Positions 1 to 8,482 of a stretch of DNA of 64,000 nt are shown in pieces (position 1 is the stretch's first letter; the number at the start of each line of letters is the position of its first letter). The notes below the pieces were generated by a model. That model was given only the letters and a program-made list of their open reading frames with translations. It searched no databases and was not told the DNA's origin. The stretch lies in contig CAJUDS010000001.1 in assembly GCA_910585345.1 (NCBI GenBank), positions 62,001 through 126,000 of the forward strand, read 5' to 3'. A program made the translations under genes and the position numbers. The DNA is from an uncultured Lachnospiraceae bacterium. GTDB lineage: Bacteria; Bacillota; Clostridia; Lachnospirales; Lachnospiraceae.

Positions 1-2
1 AA

Positions 3-1055
3 GCCGCGGCGGCAGATGACCGGACGGACGAGGAAAAAGAAGACTTATCCCGCAATGCGTATGATTACACACAGCTTTCGGAGGAAGAAAGACTGTTGTA
101 TGGTATTATTTTGGACGGACTGCGGGAAAATGCAATGGATGTTCCCATTCCGGAAACGGATGAACCGGTGTTTGAAAAAGTTTTTCAATGCGTTATGAAT
201 GATCATCCGGAAATTTTTTATGTAGATGGGTATACTTTTATTAAATACACGAGAGGAGATACGCTGACAGGAAACGCGTTTTCGGGCAGTTACATCTATG
301 ACCAGGAGGAAATTGCCGACAGGACGCGGCGGATTGAGAAAAAGGTGGAGGGGATTCTTGCCGCCATGCCTGCGGGCGGTGGAGAATACGAGAGAGTAAA
401 ATATGTATACGAATATTTGATTGCCAACACGGAATATGTACAGGGTGCGGAAGATAATCAGAATATTTGTTCTGTGTTTTTGAATGGCAGATCTGTGTGT
501 CAGGGGTATGCCAAGGCGGCGCAGTATCTTCTGCAGCAGGCGGATGTGTATACTGTTTTTGTATCGGGCCAGGTAGAGAGCGGAGAAGACCATGCATGGA
601 ATCTTGTCAGGATAGACGGCGACTACTATCATCTGGATACGACATGGGGGGATGCCTCCTATGTAATAAGCGGACCGGATACCGGTTACGAAGGAAAACT
701 GCCTGAAATTAATTATGAATATCTGTGTGTGCCGGACAACCAGCTTCTTAAGACGCACACAATCAGCAGCGCAGTGCCGCTTCCGGCCTGTGACAGTATG
801 GCGGCCAACTATTATGTGCGGGAAGGCGCTTATTTCACCGAAGCGGATATGGATAAAGCGGCCGGACTGTTTGAGGAGGCTTATGCGGACAGCACGGCAT
901 ATGTGACTTTCAAATGCGCGGACAGGCAGGTATATGATGAGATGCGTAGTCATCTGATCGAACAGCAGGAGGTGTTCCGTTATCTGCATACATCAGACGG
1001 GACGGTGGCGTATACGACAAACGAAGAGCAGCTTGCGCTGTCATTCTGGCTGTAA
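3..1055 (+). CDS. Transglutaminase-like domain protein (5' truncated by window edge)
   Basis: The reading frame is open from base 3, so the true start lies outside the window. The visible part carries a papain-like transglutaminase core with the expected Cys-His-Asp order: Cys codon at 498-500 (context SVCQGYA), His at 591-593 (EDHAWN) and Asp at 636-638 (HLDTTWGD). This matches bacterial transglutaminase-like proteins with protease or peptide-crosslinking folds. The missing N-terminus probably holds a signal or membrane anchor, but that cannot be seen. An acidic linker (DDRTDEEKED) precedes the domain. The substrate is unknown. It ends about 250 bases before the next gene, which has its own promoter. 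Confidence 0.8.
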   Translation, partial: AAAADDRTDEEKEDLSRNAYDYTQLSEEERLLYGIILDGLRENAMDVPIPETDEPVFEKVFQCVMNDHPEIFYVDGYTFIKYTRGDTLTGNAFSGSYIYDQEEIADRTRRIEKKVEGILAAMPAGGGEYERVKYVYEYLIANTEYVQGAEDNQNICSVFLNGRSVCQGYAKAAQYLLQQADVYTVFVSGQVESGEDHAWNLVRIDGDYYHLDTTWGDASYVISGPDTGYEGKLPEINYEYLCVPDNQLLKTHTISSAVPLPACDSMAANYYVREGAYFTEADMDKAAGLFEEAYADSTAYVTFKCADRQVYDEMRSHLIEQQEVFRYLHTSDGTVAYTTNEEQLALSFWL

Positions 1056-1181
1056 TCAATTCTGCTGTTATTTCTTTGCAGCAAGAATATTCCGGTGATT
1101 TCACAAAAAACAGAAATATCTGCCGTTTCCTATATATAAATATTCATTTATACGTATGTCCCGGCAAAAAGAGCCTTCAAC

Positions 1182-1210
1182 TTGTCAACAGTTGGTAACT
1201 TTGGTATAAT
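1182..1210 (+). promoter_or_regulatory. Sigma-A type promoter for the Asp23-nusB operon
   Basis: TTGTCA at 1182-1187 and a perfect TATAAT at 1205-1210 are separated by 17 bases. Transcription would start near 1217, about 90 bases before the first start codon. It is the only strong promoter seen before the long run of closely spaced genes that follows. Confidence 0.75.
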
Positions 1211-1304
1211 CATAGCGTCGGTATGTGAAGCACGAAACCAGTGCCTGCGGCTGTGCCGTTTCCTGCTCACCGGCGTCAAACAATACAGAGAAAGGAAAAG
1301 CGAT

Positions 1305-1682
1305 ATGGGAAAAGAGACGGAACACAGCACACATGTACTGCGGAACGAAAAAATCGGTCAGGTACAGATTGCCGATGATGTGGTGGCAATGATTGCCGGA
1401 CTTGCAGCCCTGGAGGTGGACGGCGTAGCATCAATGGCCGGAAACGTGACGGATGAACTTCTTTCCAAAGTGGGGATGAAAGCAACAGGCAGAGGGGTAA
1501 AAGTAGAAGTGATTGACAGAATTGTCAGTGTGGATATAGCGGTGAATCTGAAATACGGCTACAATATTCCCGCGGTTTCCGAAAAGATGCAGGAAAAAGT
1601 GAAAAGTGCGATTGAGACGATGACGGGATTGAATGTGGCAGATGTGAATGTCCGTATCACTGGCGTTGTCATGAATGGATAA
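1305..1682 (+). CDS. Asp23/Gls24 family envelope stress protein
   Basis: A 125-residue protein whose body matches the Asp23/Gls24 (DUF322) fold: GQVQIADDVVAMIAGLAALEVDGVASM, then a VKVEVID/VSVDIAV beta pair and a C-terminal helix and strand ending VNVRITGVVM. These small cytoplasmic proteins sit at the membrane and are linked to envelope homeostasis. The ATG at 1305 is chosen because AAAGGA lies 10 bases upstream. The next gene, nusB, begins within 11 bases, the same neighbour relation as yqhY-nusB in Bacillus. A second family member lies at 52209-52571 beside fakA. Confidence 0.88.
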   Translation: MGKETEHSTHVLRNEKIGQVQIADDVVAMIAGLAALEVDGVASMAGNVTDELLSKVGMKATGRGVKVEVIDRIVSVDIAVNLKYGYNIPAVSEKMQEKVKSAIETMTGLNVADVNVRITGVVMNG

Positions 1683-1692
1683 GGATGTCAGA

Positions 1693-2109
1693 ATGGGCAG
1701 AAGAGAACAGAGAGAGCAGATCTTTAAACTGTTATTCCGGATTGCGTTTCATGAAAAAGAGGACATGCCGGAACAGCTCCGGCTTTTTTTTGAAACGGCG
1801 GATGAAGAGACGGCGGACAGCGACAGAGAGTATATAGCGGGAAAGTACGAAAGAATTATAGAAAAACTGCCGGAAATAGATGGTTTATTAAACAAAAGAG
1901 CCGAAAAATGGACCACTGACCGGATGGGAAAAGCAGAGCTGACGATTTTGCGTTTGGCTGTATATGAGATCCTTTATGACGAGCAGGTGCCCGTGGGAGT
2001 GGCTATCAATGAGGCGGTTGAGCTTGCGAAGAAATTTGGCCAGGATAATGCGAAAGCGTTTGTAAACGGCATTCTCGCGGGTTTTGCAAGTCGTGGGACC
2101 GGGGAATAA
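1693..2109 (+). CDS. nusB: Transcription antitermination factor NusB
   Basis: A 138-residue all-helical RNA-binding protein that joins NusE (S10) on boxA RNA to promote antitermination of rRNA operons. The N-terminus MGRREQREQIFKLLF and the block VAINEAVELAKKFGQDNAKAFVNGIL are diagnostic. The ATG at 1693 has AAGGA seven bases upstream and gives the family's usual N-terminus; an upstream ATG at 1675 overlaps the previous gene and lacks a site of its own. It is followed after three bases by xseA, so the two are surely co-transcribed. Confidence 0.95.
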   Translation: MGRREQREQIFKLLFRIAFHEKEDMPEQLRLFFETADEETADSDREYIAGKYERIIEKLPEIDGLLNKRAEKWTTDRMGKAELTILRLAVYEILYDEQVPVGVAINEAVELAKKFGQDNAKAFVNGILAGFASRGTGE

Positions 2110-2112
2110 GAT

Positions 2113-3318
2113 ATGAAAAATATTTATTCCGTGACACAGGTTAATTCTTATATCGGCAACATGTTTGCCCAGGATTTCATGCTGCAGGCAATTCAGGTCA
2201 GGGGAGAGGTCAGTAACTGCAAATACCATTCTTCCGGTCATATTTATTTTACGCTGAAAGATGAAAAAGCGGCCATTGCCTGTGTAATGTTTGCACGCAG
2301 CCGCGGCGGATTGGCTTTCCGGATGCAGGAAGGGCAGCAGGTTGTCGTACAGGGGAGTATTGAAGTATACGAGCGGGACGGCAGGTACCAGATGTATGCG
2401 CGCGCCATAACGCCGGATGGCGTAGGGCTTCTCTATGAGAAATTTGAACGGTTAAAATCAGAACTTTCGGAGCTTGGCATGTTTGCAGAACAGTACAAGC
2501 GGCCGATTCCAAAATATATTCAAAAGCTTGGTGTGGTAACAGCGCCTACCGGAGCGGCAGTCAGAGATATTATCCAGATTGCTTCCCGGAGGAACCCTTA
2601 TGTGCAGATTATCCTGTATCCGGCGCTTGTACAGGGAGAGCAGGCCGCACCCAGTATCATAAAGGGCATTCATGCACTGGCGGGCCAGAAGGTGGATGTC
2701 ATCATAGCAGGCAGGGGCGGGGGGTCCATAGAAGATTTGTGGGCGTTTAATGAAAGAGAAGTAGCGCAGGCGATTTTCGATTGTCCCATTCCCATCATAT
2801 CTGCAGTAGGACATGAGACTGACTGGACGATCGCTGATTTTGCAGCAGATCTGCGTGCACCTACTCCTTCGGCAGCGGCGGAGCTTGCCGTCTACGAGTT
2901 TTCCGGATTGGAAGAGAAAATGGAAGAATATGCGGCGGCGCTCCACCGGATAATGATGCAGAGATGCAGCGCTTACCACAGGGATGTGGAAAAAGCGGCT
3001 GCCCTGCTCCGTGCGGCCAGTCCGATGGCGCGGTTGAAACAGAACCGGATGTATCTGCTCCGTATGGAGGAAAACCTGCAGGCGGCAATGAAAGAGTCTC
3101 TGCTGCGCAGGCGCCATCTGCTGCAATTATATGCGGAAAGACTGAAAGGGCTCTCGCCGCTGGATAAGCTGAGCCAGGGATTTTCGAGCGTGACGGATGT
3201 GGACAACAAAGTCATCGCGGATGTGGATCGGGTGGAGCGGGGACAGCTGCTTGTCATTCATATGAAAAACGGCGTTGTGAAAGCAAGGGCCGAGCAGGTA
3301 GAAAGGGTGATACGTTGA
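2113..3318 (+). CDS. xseA: Exodeoxyribonuclease VII large subunit
   Basis: The 401-residue catalytic subunit of exonuclease VII, which degrades single-stranded DNA in both directions. The N-terminal OB-fold starts YSVTQVNSYIGNMFAQDFML and contains VRGEVSNCKYHSSGHIYFTLKD. The central catalytic domain has GVVTAPTGAAVRDI, IIAGRGGGSIEDLWAFNE and AVGHETDWTIADFAADLRAPTPSAAAE, followed by a long coiled-coil region and a C-terminal beta tail. Length is normal for Clostridia. Its TGA overlaps the TTG start of xseB by four bases, which suggests coupled translation of the two subunits. Confidence 0.96.
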   Translation: MKNIYSVTQVNSYIGNMFAQDFMLQAIQVRGEVSNCKYHSSGHIYFTLKDEKAAIACVMFARSRGGLAFRMQEGQQVVVQGSIEVYERDGRYQMYARAITPDGVGLLYEKFERLKSELSELGMFAEQYKRPIPKYIQKLGVVTAPTGAAVRDIIQIASRRNPYVQIILYPALVQGEQAAPSIIKGIHALAGQKVDVIIAGRGGGSIEDLWAFNEREVAQAIFDCPIPIISAVGHETDWTIADFAADLRAPTPSAAAELAVYEFSGLEEKMEEYAAALHRIMMQRCSAYHRDVEKAAALLRAASPMARLKQNRMYLLRMEENLQAAMKESLLRRRHLLQLYAERLKGLSPLDKLSQGFSSVTDVDNKVIADVDRVERGQLLVIHMKNGVVKARAEQVERVIR

Positions 3319-3518
3319 AAAAGCAGACTTTGGAAGAAGCGTTTGCACAGCTTGAGACAGTGATTGCGAAACTGGAGGCGGAGGATATTTCGCTGGAAGA
3401 GTCCTTCCGCGTCTACAGTGAGGGCATGGAACTGCTGCAGTTTTGCAATGCGTCCATTGATACCGTGGAAAAAAAGGTACTGAAATTGAATGAGAATGGA
3501 GAACTGGATGAATTTTAA
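3315..3518 (+). CDS. xseB: Exodeoxyribonuclease VII small subunit
   Basis: A 67-residue helical protein that binds the XseA coiled coil in many copies. The pattern TLEEAFAQLETVIAKLEAED..SLEESFRVYSEGMELL is typical. The start is a TTG at 3315 that shares bases with the xseA stop (TTGA); AAAGGG lies about eight bases upstream. No ATG occurs early enough to give a full-length protein. The 3' end overlaps the ispA start. Confidence 0.93.
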   Translation: MKKQTLEEAFAQLETVIAKLEAEDISLEESFRVYSEGMELLQFCNASIDTVEKKVLKLNENGELDEF

Positions 3519-4401
3519 CGAAGAACAGAAAAAGAAAATTGGCGAGGCGGAGGAGATTATTCAAAAATACTTACCGAAGGAAGAGGGATTCCAGAAGACA
3601 GTGCTTGCGGCTATGAATTATTCCGTGACGGCAGGCGGTAAAAGATTACGGCCGGTCATCATGAAAGAAACGTATCGTATGCTGGGCGGAGAGGGCAGAG
3701 AGATCGAGCCTTTTATGGCGGCAATTGAGATGGTGCACACCTATTCCCTTGTGCATGACGATCTGCCCGCAATGGACAATGACAGGTATCGGCGGGGAAG
3801 GGAAACCACACATGTAGTCTATGGAGAAGCTATGGCGATTCTGGCAGGGGACGGTCTGCTCAATCTGGCGTTTGAAACCGCGGCGAAGGCGTTTGAAATG
3901 GGCGGCGATCCGCTGCGGGTAGGGAAAGCGCTGGCTCTGTTTGCACGCAAGTCGGGCGTGTATGGGATGATCGGCGGACAGACGGCGGATATTGAGGCGG
4001 AGGATGCGGTAGCACAGATGACGGAAGAACTGCTGCTGTTTATTCATGCGCACAAGACAGCGGCGCTGATACAGAGCGCCATGATGACAGGCGCCATTCT
4101 GGCAGGGGCTTCACCGGAAGAGGTGGTCAAATTAGAAAAAACAGGCTATAATATCGGTATCGCCTTTCAGATACAGGACGATATTCTGGATGTGACGGGC
4201 AGTACGGAAGTACTGGGAAAGCCTGTAGGAAGCGACAGGAAAAACAATAAGGCGACATATGTTACAGTAAAGGGACTGCAGCAGGCACAGGCTGACCAGC
4301 AGGCGTATTCTGAAGAAGCCGTTGCACTGCTTGCTTCTTTTCCGAAACGGAATCTGTTTCTGGAACATATGGTCGGGGCGCTTGTTACAAGGAAGAAATA
4401 A
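3508..4401 (+). CDS. ispA: Polyprenyl (farnesyl) diphosphate synthase
   Basis: A 297-residue short-chain prenyl transferase that condenses IPP with DMAPP and GPP to give farnesyl diphosphate. Both Asp-rich magnesium motifs are present: DDLPAMDND (first, with the four-residue bacterial insert) and QIQDDILDVTG (second), along with GGKRLRP for IPP binding and KATYVTVKG near the end. GGAG at 3498-3501 points to the ATG at 3508; earlier in-frame ATGs at 3490 and 3496 lie deeper in xseB. It is directly followed by dxs, so IPP supply and use are encoded together. Confidence 0.95.
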   Translation: MNFNEEQKKKIGEAEEIIQKYLPKEEGFQKTVLAAMNYSVTAGGKRLRPVIMKETYRMLGGEGREIEPFMAAIEMVHTYSLVHDDLPAMDNDRYRRGRETTHVVYGEAMAILAGDGLLNLAFETAAKAFEMGGDPLRVGKALALFARKSGVYGMIGGQTADIEAEDAVAQMTEELLLFIHAHKTAALIQSAMMTGAILAGASPEEVVKLEKTGYNIGIAFQIQDDILDVTGSTEVLGKPVGSDRKNNKATYVTVKGLQQAQADQQAYSEEAVALLASFPKRNLFLEHMVGALVTRKK

Positions 4402-4414
4402 AAGGAGTATGGGG

Positions 4415-6310
4415 ATGCTTCTGGATAAAATTGCAAAAGAAAACGATATCAAACAAATCAGTAAAGAAGAGTATCATGATCTGGCGGAAGAGATCAGACG
4501 GTTTCTGATTGAAAAGATCAGTGTGACAGGAGGGCATCTTGGTTCTAATCTGGGAGCGGTGGAGCTGACGATGGCGCTGCACCTGAGTCTGGATTTACCG
4601 GATGATAAGATCATATGGGATGTGGGACACCAATCTTATACCCATAAGCTGCTGACAGGAAGAAGGGACGGTTTTGAGACACTGCGCAAATATGGCGGTA
4701 TGAGCGGTTTCCCGAAGAGAAAGGAAAGCGCCTGCGACTGTTTTGACACAGGACACAGTTCGACATCCATTTCGGCAGGTCTGGGTCTTGTAAAGGCAAG
4801 AGATTTGGCGGGAGAGCGGCGTACGATCGTATCGGTGATTGGCGACGGCTCTCTGACCGGCGGGATGGCATACGAGGCGCTGAATAACGCTTCGCAGCTT
4901 CGTACCAATTTTATTATAATCCTGAATGATAATAATATGTCCATTTCCGAAAACGTAGGAGGTGTATCCAAGTACCTCAATACTATCCGCACGGCCAACG
5001 GATACCTTGATCTGAAGGAGGGGGTATATAACGCTCTGCAGAATATACCGCGGGGGGACTCCATCGTGAAAAATATCCGCCGTGCCAAAAGCAGTGTGAA
5101 GCATCTTGTCATTCCGGGCATGTTTTTTGAAGATATGGGAATCACTTATCTGGGTCCGGTAGACGGACATGATGTGGAAGCGATGATGAAAGTTATCCGG
5201 GAAGCAAAACGCTGCAAGAACGCGGTTCTGATCCATGCCATAACCCAGAAGGGCAGGGGGTATGCTCCGGCGGAGCGGCATCCGGCGCGTTTTCATGGTA
5301 CAGAACCGTTTGATATTGAGACGGGTCTTCCCTCTCATCATAGAACCGAGCCTAACTATACCGATGTTTTTTCAACTGTGATGACAAAACTGGGGGCGAG
5401 GGATGAAAAGGTAGTGGCTATTACGGCTGCCATGCCGGACGGCACCGGACTGAAACGGTTCCGCAATATGTATCCGGAGCGTTTTTTTGATGTGGGCATT
5501 GCCGAGCAGCATGCGGTTACGTTTGCCGCCGGACTGGCGGCGGGTGGAATGAAACCCATTGTAGCCGTGTATTCTTCATTTTTGCAGAGAGCGTACGACC
5601 AGATTCTGCATGACGTGTGTATTCAAAATCTGCCGGTGGTATTTGCCATTGACAGGGCCGGTCTGGTGGGCAGCGACGGGGAGACACACCAGGGAATCTT
5701 TGATTTATCCTATTTGTCGAGCATTCCCAATATGCATATTATGGCGCCCAAAAATAAATGGGAGCTTTCCGATATGCTGAAGTATGCGCTGTCTCTGGGA
5801 GTACCTGCTGCAGTCCGTTATCCGAGAGGCAACGCCTGGGATGGGCTGAAGGCATTCCGTAAGCCTGTGGAGTTCGGCAGAAGCGAGATTTTGTACGAGG
5901 AAGAGGATATCGCTTTGATAGCCGTAGGCAGTATGGTCAGGACGGCAGTGCAGGTGCGCAGCGCTCTTAAGGAGACCGGTTATTCATGCAGTCTGGTAAA
6001 CGCCCGTTTTGTCAAGCCGATCGATGAGGAGATGGTGCGGGAGATGGCGCAAAGCCACAAACTGCTTGTGACGATGGAGGAAAATGTAGCGAGCGGCGGT
6101 TTTGGAGAGAAGGTCAGGGAGTATGCGGACGCGCTGCATGTCTCCTGCCACATTTTGACGATTGCGATTCCGGACGCGTATGTGGAGCATGGGAATGTAT
6201 CGCTGTTATATCAGGAATTAGGCATTGATGCCGACTCCGTGACGAAGCGTGTGATAACGGCTTATATATCCGCCACAGCGGACGGCCAGAGCGGCGTGGA
6301 CGCCGGATAA
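4415..6310 (+). CDS. dxs: 1-deoxy-D-xylulose-5-phosphate synthase
   Basis: A 631-residue thiamine-diphosphate enzyme making DXP from pyruvate and glyceraldehyde 3-phosphate, the first step of the MEP isoprenoid pathway. Visible: GHQSYTHKLLTGR, the ThDP motif GDGSLTGGMAYEALNNA with its downstream NDNNMSIS, DVGIAEQHAVTFAAGLA with the catalytic Glu, and DRAGLVGSDGETHQG. The ATG at 4415 sits seven bases after AGGAG (4403-4407); the ATG at 4409 is too close. Length is normal. Confidence 0.97.
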   Translation: MLLDKIAKENDIKQISKEEYHDLAEEIRRFLIEKISVTGGHLGSNLGAVELTMALHLSLDLPDDKIIWDVGHQSYTHKLLTGRRDGFETLRKYGGMSGFPKRKESACDCFDTGHSSTSISAGLGLVKARDLAGERRTIVSVIGDGSLTGGMAYEALNNASQLRTNFIIILNDNNMSISENVGGVSKYLNTIRTANGYLDLKEGVYNALQNIPRGDSIVKNIRRAKSSVKHLVIPGMFFEDMGITYLGPVDGHDVEAMMKVIREAKRCKNAVLIHAITQKGRGYAPAERHPARFHGTEPFDIETGLPSHHRTEPNYTDVFSTVMTKLGARDEKVVAITAAMPDGTGLKRFRNMYPERFFDVGIAEQHAVTFAAGLAAGGMKPIVAVYSSFLQRAYDQILHDVCIQNLPVVFAIDRAGLVGSDGETHQGIFDLSYLSSIPNMHIMAPKNKWELSDMLKYALSLGVPAAVRYPRGNAWDGLKAFRKPVEFGRSEILYEEEDIALIAVGSMVRTAVQVRSALKETGYSCSLVNARFVKPIDEEMVREMAQSHKLLVTMEENVASGGFGEKVREYADALHVSCHILTIAIPDAYVEHGNVSLLYQELGIDADSVTKRVITAYISATADGQSGVDAG

Positions 6311-6331
6311 GCAGATCAGGGACGGAGCGGT

Positions 6332-7165
6332 ATGAAAGAACGATTGGATATACTTCTTGTAAAACAGGGGCTGGCGCAGTCCCGGGAAAAGGCCAGGGCG
6401 GTCATTATGTCCGGTAATGTATTTGTAAACGGACAACGGGAGGACAAGGCCGGCGCCATGTTTGCACAAGACAAGGCGTCGATTGCGGTGCGGGGCGCAG
6501 CGCTGCAGTATGTGAGCCGGGGCGGACTGAAGCTGGAAAAAGCGTTGGAGAAATTTGCCCTGGACTTGAACGGAAAAATATGTATGGACATCGGCGCATC
6601 CACCGGCGGTTTTACGGATTGTATGCTCCAGAACGGGGCGGCAAAAGTGTACTGTGTGGATGTGGGACACGGACAGCTTGCATGGAAGCTGCGAAATGAT
6701 CCGCGTGTTGTCTGTATGGAGAAAACGAATTTTCGATATATGGTGCGGGAGGACATCGAAGACGATCTGGATTTCGCATCGGTAGACGTGTCGTTTATCT
6801 CTCTCTCCAAAATACTTCCTCCGGCCTGGGCATTGCTGAAACCAGGCGGAGAAATGGCATGTCTGATCAAACCACAGTTCGAGGCAGGCAGAGAGAAGGT
6901 CGGTAAGAAAGGCGTGGTACGGGATGCGGCAGTCCACAGGGAAGTGATCGGCAGTGTGCTTACCTTTGCGGAGGATGCGGGCTTTACCGCACGTTGTCTG
7001 ACATATTCCCCGGTAAAAGGGCCGGAAGGCAATATCGAGTATCTTGTGCATCTGCAGAAAGGCAGGCAGGCGGAAACGGCAGGGTATGACAGCGCATGGA
7101 TTGCGGACGTCGTTTCAAAGGCGCATAAGGCGTTGGATGAGAGGCAAAAGGACAAAGAGACATGA
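6332..7165 (+). CDS. tlyA: TlyA family rRNA methyltransferase / S4 domain protein
   Basis: 277 residues: an N-terminal S4 RNA-binding domain (about 1-65, RLDILLVKQGLAQSREKARAVIMSG) and an FtsJ/RrmJ-like SAM methyltransferase domain (MDIGASTGGFTDCMLQNGAAKVYCVDVG). Mycobacterial TlyA 2'-O-methylates 16S and 23S rRNA; Firmicutes homologues (YqxC) keep the same layout but their target is less well defined. GGAG lies five bases before the ATG. The last bases overlap the nadK start (ATGA). Confidence 0.92.
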   Translation: MKERLDILLVKQGLAQSREKARAVIMSGNVFVNGQREDKAGAMFAQDKASIAVRGAALQYVSRGGLKLEKALEKFALDLNGKICMDIGASTGGFTDCMLQNGAAKVYCVDVGHGQLAWKLRNDPRVVCMEKTNFRYMVREDIEDDLDFASVDVSFISLSKILPPAWALLKPGGEMACLIKPQFEAGREKVGKKGVVRDAAVHREVIGSVLTFAEDAGFTARCLTYSPVKGPEGNIEYLVHLQKGRQAETAGYDSAWIADVVSKAHKALDERQKDKET

Positions 7166-8022
7166 AACATTTTTTTATTATTCCCAATCCGCTCAAGGAT
7201 ACTGATCTGGAAAATACGAAGCAGATCGTGGATTTCCTGAAACAGTCAGGATGCAGCTGCAGCGTGCGCGTGAAGAAGGATACGGAGGGCCAGGAACAGA
7301 CCTACACGGATCCAGCCCAGATTCCTGCGGATACGGAGTGTATTCTGGTACTGGGCGGCGATGGTACACTGCTTGAGGCGGCAAGGGATACGGTGGGGCT
7401 GGAAATCCCTCTCCTTGGCATCAACCTCGGCAGTCTCGGTTTTCTGGCGGAGGTGGAAAAAAACCAGATCAGCCGGGCTTTGCAACTGCTGCTGCAGGAC
7501 CGGTATGAAACAGAGAGCAGGATGATGCTGGACGGCAGACTCTATCGGGGAGAGAGATGCATGGAAAGCGGATATGCTTTAAATGATATTGTGATTACGC
7601 GCAGCGGTTCCATGCAGATCATTCATTTTCACATTTATGTGAACGGACAGTTTTTGAACGCGTACAATGCTGACGGCATTATTATTTCCACGCCTACCGG
7701 TTCTACGGGGTATAATATGTCTGCAGGCGGGCCGATTGTGGAACCGAAAGCCAGGCTGCTTGTCATTACGCCGATTTGTCCGCACACGCTGAATACAAGA
7801 AGTATCGTGCTTTCCGCAGAGGATGAGGTAGTGATCCAGATGGCGGCAGATAAAAAGGATGTGCTCTTCCGCGCAGAGGTAAATTTTGACGGGGGACATA
7901 CAACGGCGCTGGAAACAGGAGACCGTATAATAGTCACCAAATCCGAAAAGACCACGGATATTGTTAAGATCAGTCAATTGAGTTTTCTGGAAGTACTACA
8001 TAAAAAAATGAGTGAGAAATAA
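7162..8022 (+). CDS. nadK: NAD kinase
   Basis: A 286-residue ATP-NAD kinase producing NADP. Signature motifs are LGGDGTLLEAARD (phosphate loop with the catalytic Asp), GINLGSLGFLAEVE and NADGIIISTPTGSTGYNMSAGGPIV. The ATG at 7162 overlaps the tlyA stop by four bases. The stop is followed one base later by argR, so this belongs to the same transcript. Confidence 0.96.
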   Translation: MKHFFIIPNPLKDTDLENTKQIVDFLKQSGCSCSVRVKKDTEGQEQTYTDPAQIPADTECILVLGGDGTLLEAARDTVGLEIPLLGINLGSLGFLAEVEKNQISRALQLLLQDRYETESRMMLDGRLYRGERCMESGYALNDIVITRSGSMQIIHFHIYVNGQFLNAYNADGIIISTPTGSTGYNMSAGGPIVEPKARLLVITPICPHTLNTRSIVLSAEDEVVIQMAADKKDVLFRAEVNFDGGHTTALETGDRIIVTKSEKTTDIVKISQLSFLEVLHKKMSEK

Positions 8023-8023
8023 A

Positions 8024-8482
8024 ATGAAACAAAAAAGACAAAATGAGATACTCCGTCTGATCGGGGAATATGAGATCGGAACACAGGAAGAATTGGCGCT
8101 GCGTCTCCGCGAAGCGGATTTTGACGTAACACAAGCGACAGTTTCCAGAGACATTCGGGAGTTGAAGCTTTCCAAGGTTTCCGTAGGAGGCGGCAGACAG
8201 AAATATGTGGCTTTTCATCATGAAGAAAGCGCTTTGGGGGATAAATATGGGCGGGTGCTGAAGGAAGGGTTTGCTTCCATGGGGATGGCGGAAAGCCTGC
8301 TGGTCGTAAAAACGGTGTCGGGCATGGCTATGGCAGTGGCCGCGGCTCTCGATGCCATGAAACTGCAGGAGATTGTCGGAACGATAGCGGGAGACGACAC
8401 GCTTATGATGGCAGTGCGGACAAAAGAAGATACGGAAAGTGTTATGAGGAAGATTGAGGAAATCGTAGGCAATGTTAAATAG
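8024..8482 (+). CDS. argR: Arginine repressor ArgR/AhrC
   Basis: A 152-residue hexameric regulator of arginine biosynthesis and catabolism. The N-terminal winged helix-turn-helix covers about residues 1-70 (QEELALRLREADFDVTQATVSRDIRELKL); the C-terminal domain holds the arginine-binding and oligomerisation motif GTIAGDDTLMMAVR. The ATG at 8024 follows the nadK stop directly, and an alternative GTG at 8012 would add four residues. Its place between nadK and recN is the classic Firmicutes order. It ends inside recN by 11 bases. Confidence 0.95.
   Translation: MKQKRQNEILRLIGEYEIGTQEELALRLREADFDVTQATVSRDIRELKLSKVSVGGGRQKYVAFHHEESALGDKYGRVLKEGFASMGMAESLLVVKTVSGMAMAVAAALDAMKLQEIVGTIAGDDTLMMAVRTKEDTESVMRKIEEIVGNVK

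Noticed and set aside
45..989. Long minus-strand open frame opposite the transglutaminase-like gene
   Set aside because: It mirrors the plus-strand gene, has no ribosome binding site and no recognisable motif.
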